49,665 nt of DNA from Ignavibacteriota bacterium (GTDB taxonomy: Bacteria; Bacteroidota; Ignavibacteria; UBA10030). The DNA lies in assembly GCA_022616555.1 (NCBI GenBank), contig JAKEEG010000043.1:1-49665 (forward strand), given 5' to 3'. The notes beneath the pieces were generated by a model. That model worked only from the letters and a program-made list of their open reading frames with translations, was not told the origin of the DNA and ran no database searches. The translations under genes and the position numbers were made by a program. Below, piece by piece: positions 16,821 to 25,315 of this stretch (positions within the stretch are counted from its first letter, which is position 1; every line of letters starts with the position of its first letter).

Positions 16821-18931
16821 TTTTTCTGTTTTGCCTGGTCGGTTGATAGAGTCTCCGCCGTCGGCGCCACGGTAACGCCGGGGGACTGAGCCTTCGATTG
16901 TGTCATCGGCTGTCCGTTTTTCCTCTTGTCCATCGGCGGCAGCTCTTCTCCGCGCATAATCTTGTCGATTTCTTCGGAGTCGAGAATCTCTCGCTCTAAC
17001 AAAGCATTCGAAAGCCGGTGGAGCAAGGAGATGTTCTCCCGCAAGATTTTCTCGGAGCGTTTCATCGCGTTGACGACGATTTTCTTTACTTCCGAGTCGA
17101 TCTCAATCGCTGTTTCTTCGCTGAAATTTCGCGTCTTCGTCACTTCACGGCCGAGGAATAACTCTTCTTCTTTTGCCCCATACGAGAGGGGACCGAGCTT
17201 ATCGCTCATGCCCCATTCGCAGACCATCTTACGGGCGATGTCCGTTGCGCGTTCGATATCATTGCCCGCGCCTGTCGTGAGCTGGTTAAAGATAATCTTT
17301 TCCGCAGCCCGCCCGCCGAGAGCGTAGGTGATCATCGCTTCCAGGTACTCGCGCGAGTACGTATGCTTCTCATCTATCGGCAGGTAGGTGGTGACGCCCA
17401 GCGCTCTGCCACGCGGGATAATCGTCACCTTGTGCACGGGGTCGGCTTCCGGTAAAAACTTGGCGACCAACACGTGTCCTGCTTCGTGGTACGCGGTAAC
17501 TTTTTTCTCGCGGTCGGAGATAATCAACGATTTCCGCTCCATACCCATCATCACTTTATCTTTCGCCGCTTCGAAATGTTTCATGAAGACCATCTTCTCG
17601 TTCTCTCGCGCTGCAAGTAAGGCCGCTTCGTTGACAAGGTTCGCAATGTCCGCACCGGAAAGTCCCGGCGTTCCTTTTGCCAGAATTTCGACTCGTACAT
17701 CGTCTGCCAGAGGGATGTGTTTCGTGTGCACGCGGAAAATACCCTCGCGTCCGTTGAGGTCCGGGCGATCGACGACGACCTGGCGGTCGAACCTGCCTGG
17801 CCGCAGCAACGCCGGGTCGAGGACGTCCGGCCTATTGGTGGCGGCAATAATGATGACGCCGCTGTTTTGTTCGAAGCCGTCCATTTCCACGAGCAGTTGA
17901 TTCAGCGTTTGTTCGCGTTCATCGTGCCCGCCGCCTAGCCCCGCTCCGCGGTGGCGTCCGACGGCGTCCATTTCGTCGATGAAAATGATACACGGTGCAT
18001 TCTTCTTGCCTTGCTCGAACAAATCCCGCACGCGGCTCGCACCGACACCGACGAACATTTCAACGAAATCCGCGCCGCTAATGGAAAAGAACGGCACGCC
18101 CGCTTCGCCCGCAACCGCGCGCGCAAGCAGCGTCTTGCCAGTGCCCGGAGGCCCCAACAGCAGAACGCCGCGCGGGATCTTCCCGCCAAGCCGCTGAAAT
18201 TTCGCCGGGTCTTTGAGGAACTCAATAATTTCCTGTAATTCGATTTTTGCTTCGTCTGCGCCGGCGACGTCTTCAAACGTTACCTTCGTGCTGCCCTCGG
18301 CGAGGAGCTTTGCTCGGCTCTTACCGAACGAGAACAGTCCTTTCGGTCCACCGCCGCCCGCTTGCATCCGTCGGAAGATGATCAGCCAGATTCCGATCAA
18401 CAGCACCCAGGGCAGAAATCCGACAAGCATATTATACCACGCGCTGTCCTCTTTCACAATATTAAAGCGCAAGCCCTTTGCCGACCAGTCGCTGATAATC
18501 TTGTCGTCGATGTTCGAGTAGGGAAGTGTCAGCACGACCCGCGTGGCGCCCTTCGTTTGTTTGCCGCCGACGGTTGTGATTGTCATCGGCTGGCTGAGCT
18601 TGCCGTGGAAGTCGTAATCGTTCAGGTTCGATTTCTTGATGAGGGCTTCACTGATGCGGTTTTCAGCCATCAAATCCTGGAAGGTTGTAAAGCTGATCTC
18701 GTACTCCGTCTCCTCGTTACTCTTGAACGCGTACATCACGAGGAACGCGGCGAGAAGGATCCCCAGCCAGCTTGCAACTACGCGGCCGACCTTATTCCAG
18801 TTGAATTCGTCATCCCGTTGCTGCTTGTTTTGTTTTCTCTGCGGTCGTTGCTGAGCCATTTTTTTCTTTTGTTGATTGCCGTCCCGTTGCTTCGGGTCGG
18901 GTGAATCATCTTTGTGCCAACTGGTGCTCAT
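16817..18931 (-). CDS. ftsH: ATP-dependent zinc metalloprotease FtsH
   Basis: A membrane-anchored AAA+ protease that degrades misfolded membrane proteins and short-lived regulators. The 704-residue protein has a charged Gln/Lys-rich N-terminus, a first membrane segment ([19 protein letters not shown]), a periplasmic FtsH-ext domain, a second membrane segment ([19 protein letters not shown]), Walker A GPPGTGKT, Walker [12 protein letters not shown], the second region of homology [21 protein letters not shown], and zinc site HEAGH. An upstream GTG at 18958 is in frame, but CGGAGA lies properly spaced before the ATG at 18931. The tilS-hpt-ftsH order is widely conserved. Confidence 0.97.
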   Translation of the reverse strand: MSTSWHKDDSPDPKQRDGNQQKKKMAQQRPQRKQNKQQRDDEFNWNKVGRVVASWLGILLAAFLVMYAFKSNEETEYEISFTTFQDLMAENRISEALIKKSNLNDYDFHGKLSQPMTITTVGGKQTKGATRVVLTLPYSNIDDKIISDWSAKGLRFNIVKEDSAWYNMLVGFLPWVLLIGIWLIIFRRMQAGGGGPKGLFSFGKSRAKLLAEGSTKVTFEDVAGADEAKIELQEIIEFLKDPAKFQRLGGKIPRGVLLLGPPGTGKTLLARAVAGEAGVPFFSISGADFVEMFVGVGASRVRDLFEQGKKNAPCIIFIDEMDAVGRHRGAGLGGGHDEREQTLNQLLVEMDGFEQNSGVIIIAATNRPDVLDPALLRPGRFDRQVVVDRPDLNGREGIFRVHTKHIPLADDVRVEILAKGTPGLSGADIANLVNEAALLAARENEKMVFMKHFEAAKDKVMMGMERKSLIISDREKKVTAYHEAGHVLVAKFLPEADPVHKVTIIPRGRALGVTTYLPIDEKHTYSREYLEAMITYALGGRAAEKIIFNQLTTGAGNDIERATDIARKMVCEWGMSDKLGPLSYGAKEEELFLGREVTKTRNFSEETAIEIDSEVKKIVVNAMKRSEKILRENISLLHRLSNALLEREILDSEEIDKIMRGEELPPMDKRKNGQPMTQSKAQSPGVTVAPTAETLSTDQAKQKK

Positions 18932-18966
18932 TCTGCTTTCTCCGATACTTCTACGCACAGCCGTGG

Positions 18967-19524
18967 TTAGTGTTTCGCCGCGGCTGAATCCAGGCGGTAA
19001 ATCGCTCGTAAGTTACGAACTTTTTGCGCGTAGTCCAAACCGTAGCCGATAACAAATTCGGGCGGAATCTCAAACCCTACGTAATCAAGTGGAAAATCAA
19101 TTTTTGCAACCGTTTTCTTGTATAACAGTGTAACAATACGCACCGAGGTGGGGTTCTCGCGTCGAATCAGCTTGGTAATGAAGTCGATCGACAGCCCCGA
19201 ATCCACCACATCTTCGACGAGGACGATATCTCGGCCGGTGACCTGACAGTTCAATTCCTTCAGCAACTTGACCTGCCCCGACGAGATTTTCGCATCACCG
19301 TAACTGGAAAGCTTGAAGAAATCGACCTCGCAATCGACGGTAATCTCACGGATTAAATCCGAGAAGAAAATAAACGACCCGTTCAAAATGCCGATAAAAA
19401 TCGGCGTTTTGCCTCGGTAGTCGTTATTAATCTGTGTTGCAAGCTCCGAAACGCGCCGGCGAATTTGCTCTTCTGAAAGATAGAGCTTAAACTTCTCGCC
19501 ATTGACGGTGACAACATCGTTCAT
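18967..19524 (-). CDS. hpt: Hypoxanthine phosphoribosyltransferase
   Basis: Purine salvage enzyme making IMP or GMP from hypoxanthine or guanine and PRPP. The 185-residue protein has the PRPP-binding loop VLVEDVVDSG at 101-110, FIGILNGSFIFFSDL with the cis-peptide loop region, and PPEFVIGYGLDYAQKVRNL near the end, which holds the purine-binding Phe/Val and Asp. It overlaps the end of tilS by 4 bp (ATGA), showing translational coupling. Confidence 0.96.
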   Translation of the reverse strand: MNDVVTVNGEKFKLYLSEEQIRRRVSELATQINNDYRGKTPIFIGILNGSFIFFSDLIREITVDCEVDFFKLSSYGDAKISSGQVKLLKELNCQVTGRDIVLVEDVVDSGLSIDFITKLIRRENPTSVRIVTLLYKKTVAKIDFPLDYVGFEIPPEFVIGYGLDYAQKVRNLRAIYRLDSAAAKH

Positions 19525-20930
19525 GCATTCCTCATAGGATAGACGTTTGAATGGGGTGTATATTGTAATTTCACGACGGAAGCGGTCTTCGGGGAAACCA
19601 TGAAACGCTCGTCAAGCCGGTAGCCGCAAACCCAAACGATATCGCCGCCGGAAACGAGCACAGGAATATCGTGTTTCTGATGCCGCGGCACTTTCGCGTC
19701 GATGAAAAAATCGCTCAGCTTTTTCCTGTTGTGGAGGCCAAGAGGAATAAACCAATCGCCCGCATGCCAGTTCCGCAGTACCAGAGGCCCATTCAGCCGT
19801 TCGGAATCCACAAATTCTACCGAGCCGTTGCCGCGCAGTTCCGTCGGCAAGGAGCTCTGCCGTTCGGCAGCAAATTCGAAATTCCCATACATATATAGCC
19901 TGCCGAGTTCGACTGGCAGCGTAAATTCATGCTGCTGTAGTGGTTCTCCAAAGTTTAAATGACTACGGTCCCGGTAGACCGAGACCGATCCTGAAAGCGA
20001 GAGCGAGCGCCCAGTCTGGCTCGAGCACAAATCGAAAATAGCGAACACTTTTTCCGCCTGCGGCTCTACATGAAGTCTTCGGAGTACGGAAAGAATGATT
20101 TCGTCTTGAACAAGAGGCGACTGGCGTAAAAGCAATGGAATATCGACCTCAACGCGTTCTCCGTCCTGACGGACAACCTTTTGAAAAATGGCGCCTGTTT
20201 CAGTTGATAGTCTCTGCCCGACTTCGCGCATGATGTCCGAAATCCGGTTGAGTGACTGAGCGACGTTTGCTCCAACATTCGCTTCTAAGGAGGGGATAAC
20301 GGAATGGCGGATTTTATTACGTGTGTAATCCTGCGAAGCATTGGAAGAATCTTCGCGAAATTCAACCCCTGCCTCGTGTGCGTATTGCTCAATCTCCGTT
20401 CGGTATGCGAAAAGCATTGGACGAATGAGAGAACCCTGATCGCGTTGGAGAGGAATTCCCGCCAGCCCGTGTACTCCACTGCCGCGGAGGGCATTCATCA
20501 GCACTGTCTCGGCGTTATCGTCGGCGTTATGTGCAGTAGCGACCGCGTCGGCTTGTACTTGTTGTCGAATTCTCTCAAAGAACTCATAACGCAATTCACG
20601 AGCCGCTTCCTGTTTTCCGATTGCTTTCTCGTGAGCGTAGCCCATTGTGGCAACGCGGGGTGAAAAGAACGGCAAGCCCAACAGTTCCGCAGCGTGTCGG
20701 ACAAACGCCTCATCTCCATCGGATTCCTCGCCGCGCAATTGATGGTTCACGTGCGCAACGGTGAGTGTAAGATTCCTATGAGGCCGCAAATCCGCAAACG
20801 CGTGCAGCATCGTCATCGAATCAATGCCGCCGCTGACGGCAAGCACAACATGCGAGCCGGGCGCAAGTAACTGCTTCTCGCTGAGGAAATGCTCAAGTCG
20901 AGACGAGAATTGTTCAGTGAGGGTACTCAT
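19521..20930 (-). CDS. tilS: tRNA(Ile)-lysidine synthase
   Basis: Attaches lysine to C34 of tRNA-Ile2(CAU) so that it reads AUA instead of AUG. The 469-residue protein has the PP-loop VLAVSGGIDSMTMLHAF with SGGIDS at 33-38, then HVNHQLRGEESDGDE, TAHNADDNAETVL and GLAGIPLQRD, the N-type ATPase core. The C-terminal TilS domains include GDWFIPLGLHNRKKLSDFFID. It is the first gene of the tilS-hpt-ftsH run. A tRNA(CAU) that resembles tRNA-Ile2 is located at 35753. Confidence 0.95.
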   Translation of the reverse strand: MSTLTEQFSSRLEHFLSEKQLLAPGSHVVLAVSGGIDSMTMLHAFADLRPHRNLTLTVAHVNHQLRGEESDGDEAFVRHAAELLGLPFFSPRVATMGYAHEKAIGKQEAARELRYEFFERIRQQVQADAVATAHNADDNAETVLMNALRGSGVHGLAGIPLQRDQGSLIRPMLFAYRTEIEQYAHEAGVEFREDSSNASQDYTRNKIRHSVIPSLEANVGANVAQSLNRISDIMREVGQRLSTETGAIFQKVVRQDGERVEVDIPLLLRQSPLVQDEIILSVLRRLHVEPQAEKVFAIFDLCSSQTGRSLSLSGSVSVYRDRSHLNFGEPLQQHEFTLPVELGRLYMYGNFEFAAERQSSLPTELRGNGSVEFVDSERLNGPLVLRNWHAGDWFIPLGLHNRKKLSDFFIDAKVPRHQKHDIPVLVSGGDIVWVCGYRLDERFMVSPKTASVVKLQYTPHSNVYPMRNA

Positions 20931-20939
20931 AATAATTTG

Positions 20940-20964
20940 TAGGGGCGACCGGCGGTCGCCCCTA
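20940..20964. repeat. Perfect palindrome in the tilS upstream region
   Basis: Arms of 11 bp (TAGGGGCGACC/GGTCGCCCCTA) with a GGC centre, 10 bp upstream of the tilS start. It could be a small dispersed repeat or a structure in the tilS leader. Confidence 0.7.
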
Positions 20965-21071
20965 ACATGTGCACTTATTAAAGTTACTAATTTTTTCTCG
21001 AATAGACAATGCTTTCAGGCAACGATAGCTCTCCTTGCATCTCAGCACTAAATGCGCTATCTTTGAATCCT

Positions 21072-21105
21072 AAACCTTCCGAGATTGCAAAGATTCGGAA
21101 GGTTT
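21072..21105 (+). repeat. Inverted repeat, terminator-like, before the tRNA
   Basis: Perfect 11 bp arms AAACCTTCCGA and TCGGAAGGTTT with a 12-nt loop, followed by CTTTCTCT. It is 20 bp before the tRNA. No plus-strand gene upstream needs it, so its purpose is unclear. Confidence 0.55.
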
Positions 21106-21124
21106 CTTTCTCTAATGTGTATAG

Positions 21125-21198
21125 GGCGGGGTAGCTCAGTCGGTTAGAGCGTCGGAATCATAATCCGTAGGTCGTGGGTTCGAATCCCTCCCCCGCTA
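21125..21198 (+). tRNA. tRNA with anticodon CAU, probably elongator tRNA-Met
   Basis: The cloverleaf folds with acceptor GGCGGGG pairing with CCCCGCT (a terminal G-U pair), D arm GCTC...GAGC, anticodon loop ATCATAA with CAU at 34-36, and T loop TTCGAAT. CCA is not fully encoded. The anticodon stem lacks the three G-C pairs typical of initiator tRNA, so elongator Met is preferred. There is a T-T mismatch in the T stem. Confidence 0.85.
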
Positions 21199-21215
21199 CA
21201 AAAAGTTAGGTGAGG

Positions 21216-21252
21216 AGGTTGTGGGTTTTCCCGAAGGGATTCTTACGGAGGA
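21216..21252 (+). other. Partial tRNA 3'-end-like duplication
   Basis: Just after the tRNA, GTGGGTT reappears, followed by about 23 nt of unrelated sequence and then GAATCCCCGCTAC. These two pieces match the T-arm and acceptor end of the tRNA, as if its 3' part had been copied and interrupted. No full tRNA can be folded from it. Confidence 0.4.
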
Positions 21253-21276
21253 ATCCCCGCTACTGTAAGTATAATA

Positions 21277-21313
21277 AAAATCGCTACTTGTCAAGAACAA
21301 GTCGGGATTTTTC
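21277..21313. terminator. Bidirectional terminator-like hairpin between tRNA and integrase-core gene
   Basis: The arms AAAATC...ACTTGT and ACAAGT...GGATTTT pair around CAAGA, with A-rich and T-rich flanks on both sides. It can end both the tRNA transcript and the minus-strand gene 21341-22051. Confidence 0.6.
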
Positions 21314-21340
21314 ATTTTTTTAGTTGGTTGTTGTCGGGGG

Positions 21341-22051
21341 TTACCCGTTGCTTGCTTTTCGTAGTTCGTGGGGCACGTACGGGTCGAACCACGAGATGCG
21401 TTCGTAGCCGGCAAACGAGTTTAACTTTTGAAGCGGCGTCAATCCGCCTAATGGTGCAAGTGAACGATGGTTGTTGTGAAAGAACAGGAAGCTCACAAGC
21501 CCGTTCATGATGGTGTCTTTCGATGAGTCGTCGCTCGTTGCGTTAAGCGTTCCACCGTAATTATATTTTGAGGCGATGTGCAGGGCGGGTTGCTCCGAGG
21601 TGTTGAGAACGACAGAATGCGCAATCCTATGCCGTTTCACTTCAGAAGTAAACAGGTGTTTTGATTGCAGTGAAGCGGTATTGACAAAAACCGGGTCAGC
21701 TCCAGTGCGGATTTCCGTAATGGAGAACGGATAGCGTTGCATAACGAACTGTAAAAAATCGACGGCAGATGCGGGCGTGCATGTGATGTACATCCGTGCG
21801 ATCTGCAAGTGCGTGCAAAGATCCGTTGCGGAAAAAAGCACGGGCTGCCAGTTGTCCCACTGCAATGGCAGCGGCCGAACGTCCAGAACGACAAGCGATC
21901 CGGGTTTTGGCGCCAAGGTGTGTATGGTTGCCATCAGCTCAGCCATATGTGTCATCGCCGTAGATTGCAACACAGTCCATACTTCATGTTCAATACGCTG
22001 TTTGTGGTCTTGCTTCCTCGCAACGCGCTCCCGCGTTTGTTGAATATGCAT
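21341..22051 (-). CDS. Integrase-core (rve) transposase-like protein with lost catalytic residues
   Basis: The 236-residue ORF has the outline of an IS481/IS3-type rve domain: VVLDVRPL (first Asp, D57), VDFLQFVMQRYPF, then IRTGADPVFVN where active relatives have TDNG, and a C-terminal FHNNHRSLAPLGGLTPLQKLN that matches the family ending. The second catalytic Asp is replaced by Gly (G117), and no third Glu is found at the expected place. The usual N-terminal HTH region is short. The frame is nevertheless fully open and has a GAGGAG Shine-Dalgarno 5 bp before the ATG, so it may be expressed. No terminal inverted repeats were recognised. It may be a decayed element or a domesticated DNA-binding protein. 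Confidence 0.65.
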   Translation of the reverse strand: MHIQQTRERVARKQDHKQRIEHEVWTVLQSTAMTHMAELMATIHTLAPKPGSLVVLDVRPLPLQWDNWQPVLFSATDLCTHLQIARMYITCTPASAVDFLQFVMQRYPFSITEIRTGADPVFVNTASLQSKHLFTSEVKRHRIAHSVVLNTSEQPALHIASKYNYGGTLNATSDDSSKDTIMNGLVSFLFFHNNHRSLAPLGGLTPLQKLNSFAGYERISWFDPYVPHELRKASNG

Positions 22052-22244
22052 CGTAGCTCCTCACTGCATCCATGGTTGTCGGCATCCTCCAAGACGCCTT
22101 AATTGTATGATTCCAGTGTCGTGCCATATATTTTTGTAGGGGTTTTGCCCTGATGAAATTTCAGCCGAAAAACGAACGTGTTTCATGGCAGTCTTGACGT
22201 TTTTTGAGTACTTTATCCTATACCGGTTTGTAAAAAGGTAAATG

Positions 22245-22259
22245 CCTGTAATTTCTACA
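22245..22259. promoter_or_regulatory. CCTGTAATTTCTACA motif upstream of moeA
   Basis: The reverse complement is TGTAGAAATTACAGG, identical over 13 bp to the motif before hybrid kinase 1 and one mismatch from the 15 bp before kinase 2. It is about 90 bp before moeA in the gap shared with the divergent integrase-core gene. Confidence 0.35.
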
Positions 22260-22347
22260 TTTTCCCTGCCTGGTTAGCTTTATTGCTTTTGCTGAGGTCG
22301 ATGGATATATTGGCGACGTAGGCGATAGCGGATGTTTGGTGATACTG

Positions 22348-23562
22348 ATGAAATCAGTTCAAGAAGCTCGTGCCATCATACTTGATTCCCTCGCTATGCA
22401 GTCGGTGGAAAGCCAACCGCTTCGGCAAGCATTTCACCGGGTCTTGGCGGAAGATGTCGTTGCGGCGCAAGATGTTCCGGCATTCGATAATACTTCGATG
22501 GACGGGTACGCTGTTGTTTCGGCAGATACGTTGAGAGCCAGCGAAGCCGCGCAGGTTAGGCTAAGTGTGAGCGGTGAAGTCTCAGCGGGAAAAATGTACT
22601 CAGGCACTCTCAAACCGGGAGAGGCAGTAAGGATTATGACCGGCGCGCCGATACCCATCGGTGCGGACGCAGTTGTTGAACAGGAAGTTGTCCGTGCGAG
22701 TAATGGTTTCGTTGAAATCGGCACAGTGGTGCAACCGGGCAGAAACATTCGCCGGAAGGGCGAAGATGTTCGCGCGGGGACTGTTATTATGCATCGCGGG
22801 ACTTTCCTTCGCTCGGCGCATCTCGGTGTGCTGGCTTCGGCTGGAGCGTCATCCGTGCAGGTGTACCGCACACCATCGGTCGCGTTTCTCACGACGGGGA
22901 ATGAGTTGGTAGAGATCGATAGCATCCCCGCGTCCGGACAAATTCGGAACAGCAATGCGTATTCGTTGTGGGGATTGATTCAGGAAGCAGGCGCCGAGCC
23001 GGTGGACATCGGTACTGCAAAAGACGACAAGCACGAGCTTAGCCAAAAGCTGCGCGAAGGGTTGAAGCAAGATGTTCTGATTACATCAGGCGGCGTTTCC
23101 GTCGGCGCATATGATTACGTTCTGAAGACACTCGAAGAGCTTGGCGTGAAACAGAAATTTTGGAAAGTGAATATCAAGCCGGGCATGCCGTTTTTCTACG
23201 GAGTGTACCATGACGCTAACCGCGTTGTGCCGGTATTTGGGTTGCCGGGCAATCCGGTTTCGACGATGGTGACGTTCCTACAGTTTGTGCGCCCCGCGTT
23301 ACAAAAAATGATGGGGCGTGAGGACTTTGAAGTTGTTCGTTTAAAAGCTAAGATAGAACACGATATCCATAAGAAGGCTACCAAGCGACATTTTCTACGC
23401 GGAATCGTTCGGAACGAAGCAGGCGGCCTTATCGTTACAACGACTGGCACGCAAAGCTCCGGAGCATTGACATCTATGGCGAAGGCAAATTGTTTTATAG
23501 TCGTCCCGGAAGATGTTACCGAGTTGAAGGCTGGAGACGAAGTAGGAATTGAACTGTTCTGA
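22348..23562 (+). CDS. moeA: Molybdopterin molybdenumtransferase MoeA
   Basis: Inserts molybdate into adenylylated molybdopterin. The 404-residue protein has VPAFDNTSMDGYAV in domain 1, GEAVRIMTGAPIPIGADAVV, RRKGEDVRAG, VAFLTTGNELVEI, and the MPT-binding ITSGGVSVGAYDYV and GLPGNPVSTMVTF. The length matches bacterial MoeA. The frame opens with TTG at 22336, but the ATG at 22348 gives the normal N-terminus and has GGTGAT before it. It heads a run of Moco genes (moeA-moaD-moaE-moaA). I see no Moco riboswitch in the leader. Confidence 0.95.
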   Translation: MKSVQEARAIILDSLAMQSVESQPLRQAFHRVLAEDVVAAQDVPAFDNTSMDGYAVVSADTLRASEAAQVRLSVSGEVSAGKMYSGTLKPGEAVRIMTGAPIPIGADAVVEQEVVRASNGFVEIGTVVQPGRNIRRKGEDVRAGTVIMHRGTFLRSAHLGVLASAGASSVQVYRTPSVAFLTTGNELVEIDSIPASGQIRNSNAYSLWGLIQEAGAEPVDIGTAKDDKHELSQKLREGLKQDVLITSGGVSVGAYDYVLKTLEELGVKQKFWKVNIKPGMPFFYGVYHDANRVVPVFGLPGNPVSTMVTFLQFVRPALQKMMGREDFEVVRLKAKIEHDIHKKATKRHFLRGIVRNEAGGLIVTTTGTQSSGALTSMAKANCFIVVPEDVTELKAGDEVGIELF

Positions 23563-23575
23563 CATCGAGAAGTAT

Positions 23576-23821
23576 ATGAACATCACACTCAAACTTTTTT
23601 CTATAGCCAAAGACCTCGCCGGCTTTGATGAGCGTCAAGTGCAGTTCAACGAAGGTGATAGGGCAGAGGCTGTATTGCGCCATCTCGCTGGATTGAATCC
23701 GAGGTTCGAGCAGTGGCATTCGAGCGTACGGCTGGCGGTGAATTTAGAATACGTTTCCAATAACCACCCGTTGCAGGACGGAGACGAGGTGGCTGTGATT
23801 CCGCCGGTGAGCGGAGGATGA
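23576..23821 (+). CDS. moaD: Molybdopterin synthase sulfur carrier subunit MoaD
   Basis: An 81-residue ubiquitin-fold protein. It starts MNITLKLFSIAKDLAGF and ends PPVSGG, where the C-terminal Gly-Gly is thiocarboxylated to deliver sulfur to cyclic pyranopterin monophosphate. It is the partner of MoaE immediately downstream. The frame extends 27 bp further upstream, but ATG at 23576 gives the conserved start. The gene starts 13 bp after the moeA stop. Confidence 0.92.
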   Translation: MNITLKLFSIAKDLAGFDERQVQFNEGDRAEAVLRHLAGLNPRFEQWHSSVRLAVNLEYVSNNHPLQDGDEVAVIPPVSGG

Positions 23822-23860
23822 AACAATTTCGAATTACGAATTGTGAATTTCGAATTAAAA
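23822..23860. repeat. AATTCGAAATT-type repeat between moaD and moaE
   Basis: The short AT-rich spacer is built of alternating GAATT/AATTC words (for example TTCGAATTACGAATTGTG). A related run occurs at 24299-24326, where it is read as the first residues of MoaA. Confidence 0.55.
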
Positions 23861-24289
23861 ATGGTTAAGATTACCAAATCAAAAATAGATATTCAGCAAG
23901 TGATTGAATCGGTTGCAGGTTTGCAGTCCGGCGGGATTGATGTGTTCATCGGCACCACGCGCAACCATTCTCAAGGCAAAAAGGTCCGTGGGCTTGAATA
24001 CGAAGCATACGAGCCAATGGCAGTGAACATAATGGAACGTTTGGTGCGGCAAGTGAACGAGACGTGGGGCGTACGCGCTTCTATTGTACACCGAGTAGGT
24101 AGTGTGCCTATTGGTGAATCCAGCGTTGTCATCGCCGCTGCTTCTGCGCACCGGGACGAAGCGTTCAAAGCTTGCCGGTTTTTGATCGATGAATTGAAGC
24201 GCGTTGTCCCCATCTGGAAGCGCGAGCACTTTGAGGACGGCACAGTCGAGTGGTCGCGACAATCTCACGAACAGGTAGAATCTCAATAA
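23861..24289 (+). CDS. moaE: Molybdopterin synthase catalytic subunit MoaE
   Basis: With MoaD it converts cyclic pyranopterin monophosphate to molybdopterin. The 142-residue product has GGIDVFIGTTRNHSQGKKV, LEYEAYEPMAVNIM, VHRVGSVPIGESSVVIAAAS, HRDEAFKACRFLIDELK and PIWKREHFEDG with the active-site Lys residues. The frame starts at GTG 23843 inside a repeat-like spacer, so the ATG at 23861 is chosen. It ends in TAATG, overlapping the first possible moaA start. Confidence 0.93.
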   Translation: MVKITKSKIDIQQVIESVAGLQSGGIDVFIGTTRNHSQGKKVRGLEYEAYEPMAVNIMERLVRQVNETWGVRASIVHRVGSVPIGESSVVIAAASAHRDEAFKACRFLIDELKRVVPIWKREHFEDGTVEWSRQSHEQVESQ

Positions 24290-25314
24290 TGCCCTCTCAA
24301 TTCGAAATTGGCAATACGCAATCCGAAATGTTAGTCGATTCCTTCGGCCGGGTCATCAACAACCTGAGGATCTCGGTTACCGACCGGTGCAATTTTCGCT
24401 GTCGTTACTGCATGCCGGAAGAAGGGATGGTGTGGCTGGAGAAATCCGAGCTTCTCACCTATGAAGAGATTGCGCGCCTCGTTCATATCTTTGGCGAAAT
24501 GGGCGTCAGCAAAATTCGACTCACCGGCGGCGAGCCGCTCATGCGCAAAGAGCTGCATCTTCTTGTCGAAAAACTCGCGCGCATACCGCACATCCATGAC
24601 CTAGCACTCACGACCAACGGTTATTTCCTTGCCGAGCAAGCCCTTCTTTTATATAAGGCAGGTTTGCGCCGCATCAATGTGAGCATGGATTCGCTCGACG
24701 CGGCGAAATTTAATTTGATGACGCGACGGAATTACTACAACAAAGTGTGGGCGGGACTGGAAGCTGTGGAGAATCTTGGCATCCGCCCTATAAAAATTAA
24801 TGCCGTGTTGATTCGCGGAGTGAACGACGACGAGATTATCAATTTTGCGCACCTCGTCCGCACGAAGCCATTCATCGTCCGCTTCATCGAGTTCATGCCC
24901 ATCGGCATGAACGACGGGTGGGGACCGGACAAGGTCGTGCCGTCAAAAGAAATCATCGAGCGCATTGAGAAGGGCACAGGCAAGAAGCTCGTGCCTGTTG
25001 AGTACCACGGCAGCCAGCCGGCCGACCGGTTTGCGTTCGAAGACGGCATCGGCGAGGTAGGCTTCATCAGCTCGGTCAGCGAGCCGTTCTGCAATCACTG
25101 CAACCGCGTGCGTATCACCTCGGATGGGAAGCTCCGCACGTGCTTGTTCTCGTTGCAAGAAACGGATTTACGCGCGCTCGTGCGCGGCAACGCGGCCGAC
25201 GGTGAAATCAAAAGCGTCATTCGCGGCGCGATAGCGAAGAAAGAAAAAGGGCATCTTATCAACCGTCCGGAGTTTGTTCGACCCAGCCGGACCATGTCAC
25301 AAATCGGAGGCTAA
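24289..25314 (+). CDS. moaA: GTP 3',8-cyclase MoaA (radical SAM)
   Basis: The first step of Moco synthesis, rearranging GTP to 3',8-cyclo-7,8-dihydro-GTP. The 341-residue product has the radical-SAM site CNFRCRYC (C34, C38, C41), RLTGGEPLMRKEL, the C-terminal cluster CNHCNRVRITSDGKLRTCLF, and a terminal Gly-Gly (MSQIGG), which is essential in characterised MoaA proteins. The ATG at 24289 overlaps the moaE stop. However, the first 13 residues come from a repeat-like run, and conserved MoaA sequence begins at ATG 24328 (MLVDSFGRVINNLRIS), so the real start may be there. moaC is not in the window. Confidence 0.95.
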   Translation: MPSQFEIGNTQSEMLVDSFGRVINNLRISVTDRCNFRCRYCMPEEGMVWLEKSELLTYEEIARLVHIFGEMGVSKIRLTGGEPLMRKELHLLVEKLARIPHIHDLALTTNGYFLAEQALLLYKAGLRRINVSMDSLDAAKFNLMTRRNYYNKVWAGLEAVENLGIRPIKINAVLIRGVNDDEIINFAHLVRTKPFIVRFIEFMPIGMNDGWGPDKVVPSKEIIERIEKGTGKKLVPVEYHGSQPADRFAFEDGIGEVGFISSVSEPFCNHCNRVRITSDGKLRTCLFSLQETDLRALVRGNAADGEIKSVIRGAIAKKEKGHLINRPEFVRPSRTMSQIGG

Positions 25315-25315
25315 C

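Noticed and set aside
18362-18904. 180-codon plus-strand frame inside ftsH
   Set aside because: It is antisense to the FtsH N-terminal region, which is clearly coding; no family resemblance.
21125-21198. Initiator tRNA-fMet
   Set aside because: It has a G1-U72 pair rather than the C1-A72 mismatch, and the anticodon stem lacks three consecutive G-C pairs.
21341-22051. Active insertion sequence
   Set aside because: The catalytic triad is incomplete and I found no terminal inverted repeats or target duplication at its ends.
22052-22347. Molybdenum cofactor riboswitch upstream of moeA
   Set aside because: I could not find the conserved Moco riboswitch core or a clear multi-stem fold ending in a terminator; only a short motif and A/T-rich sequence are visible.
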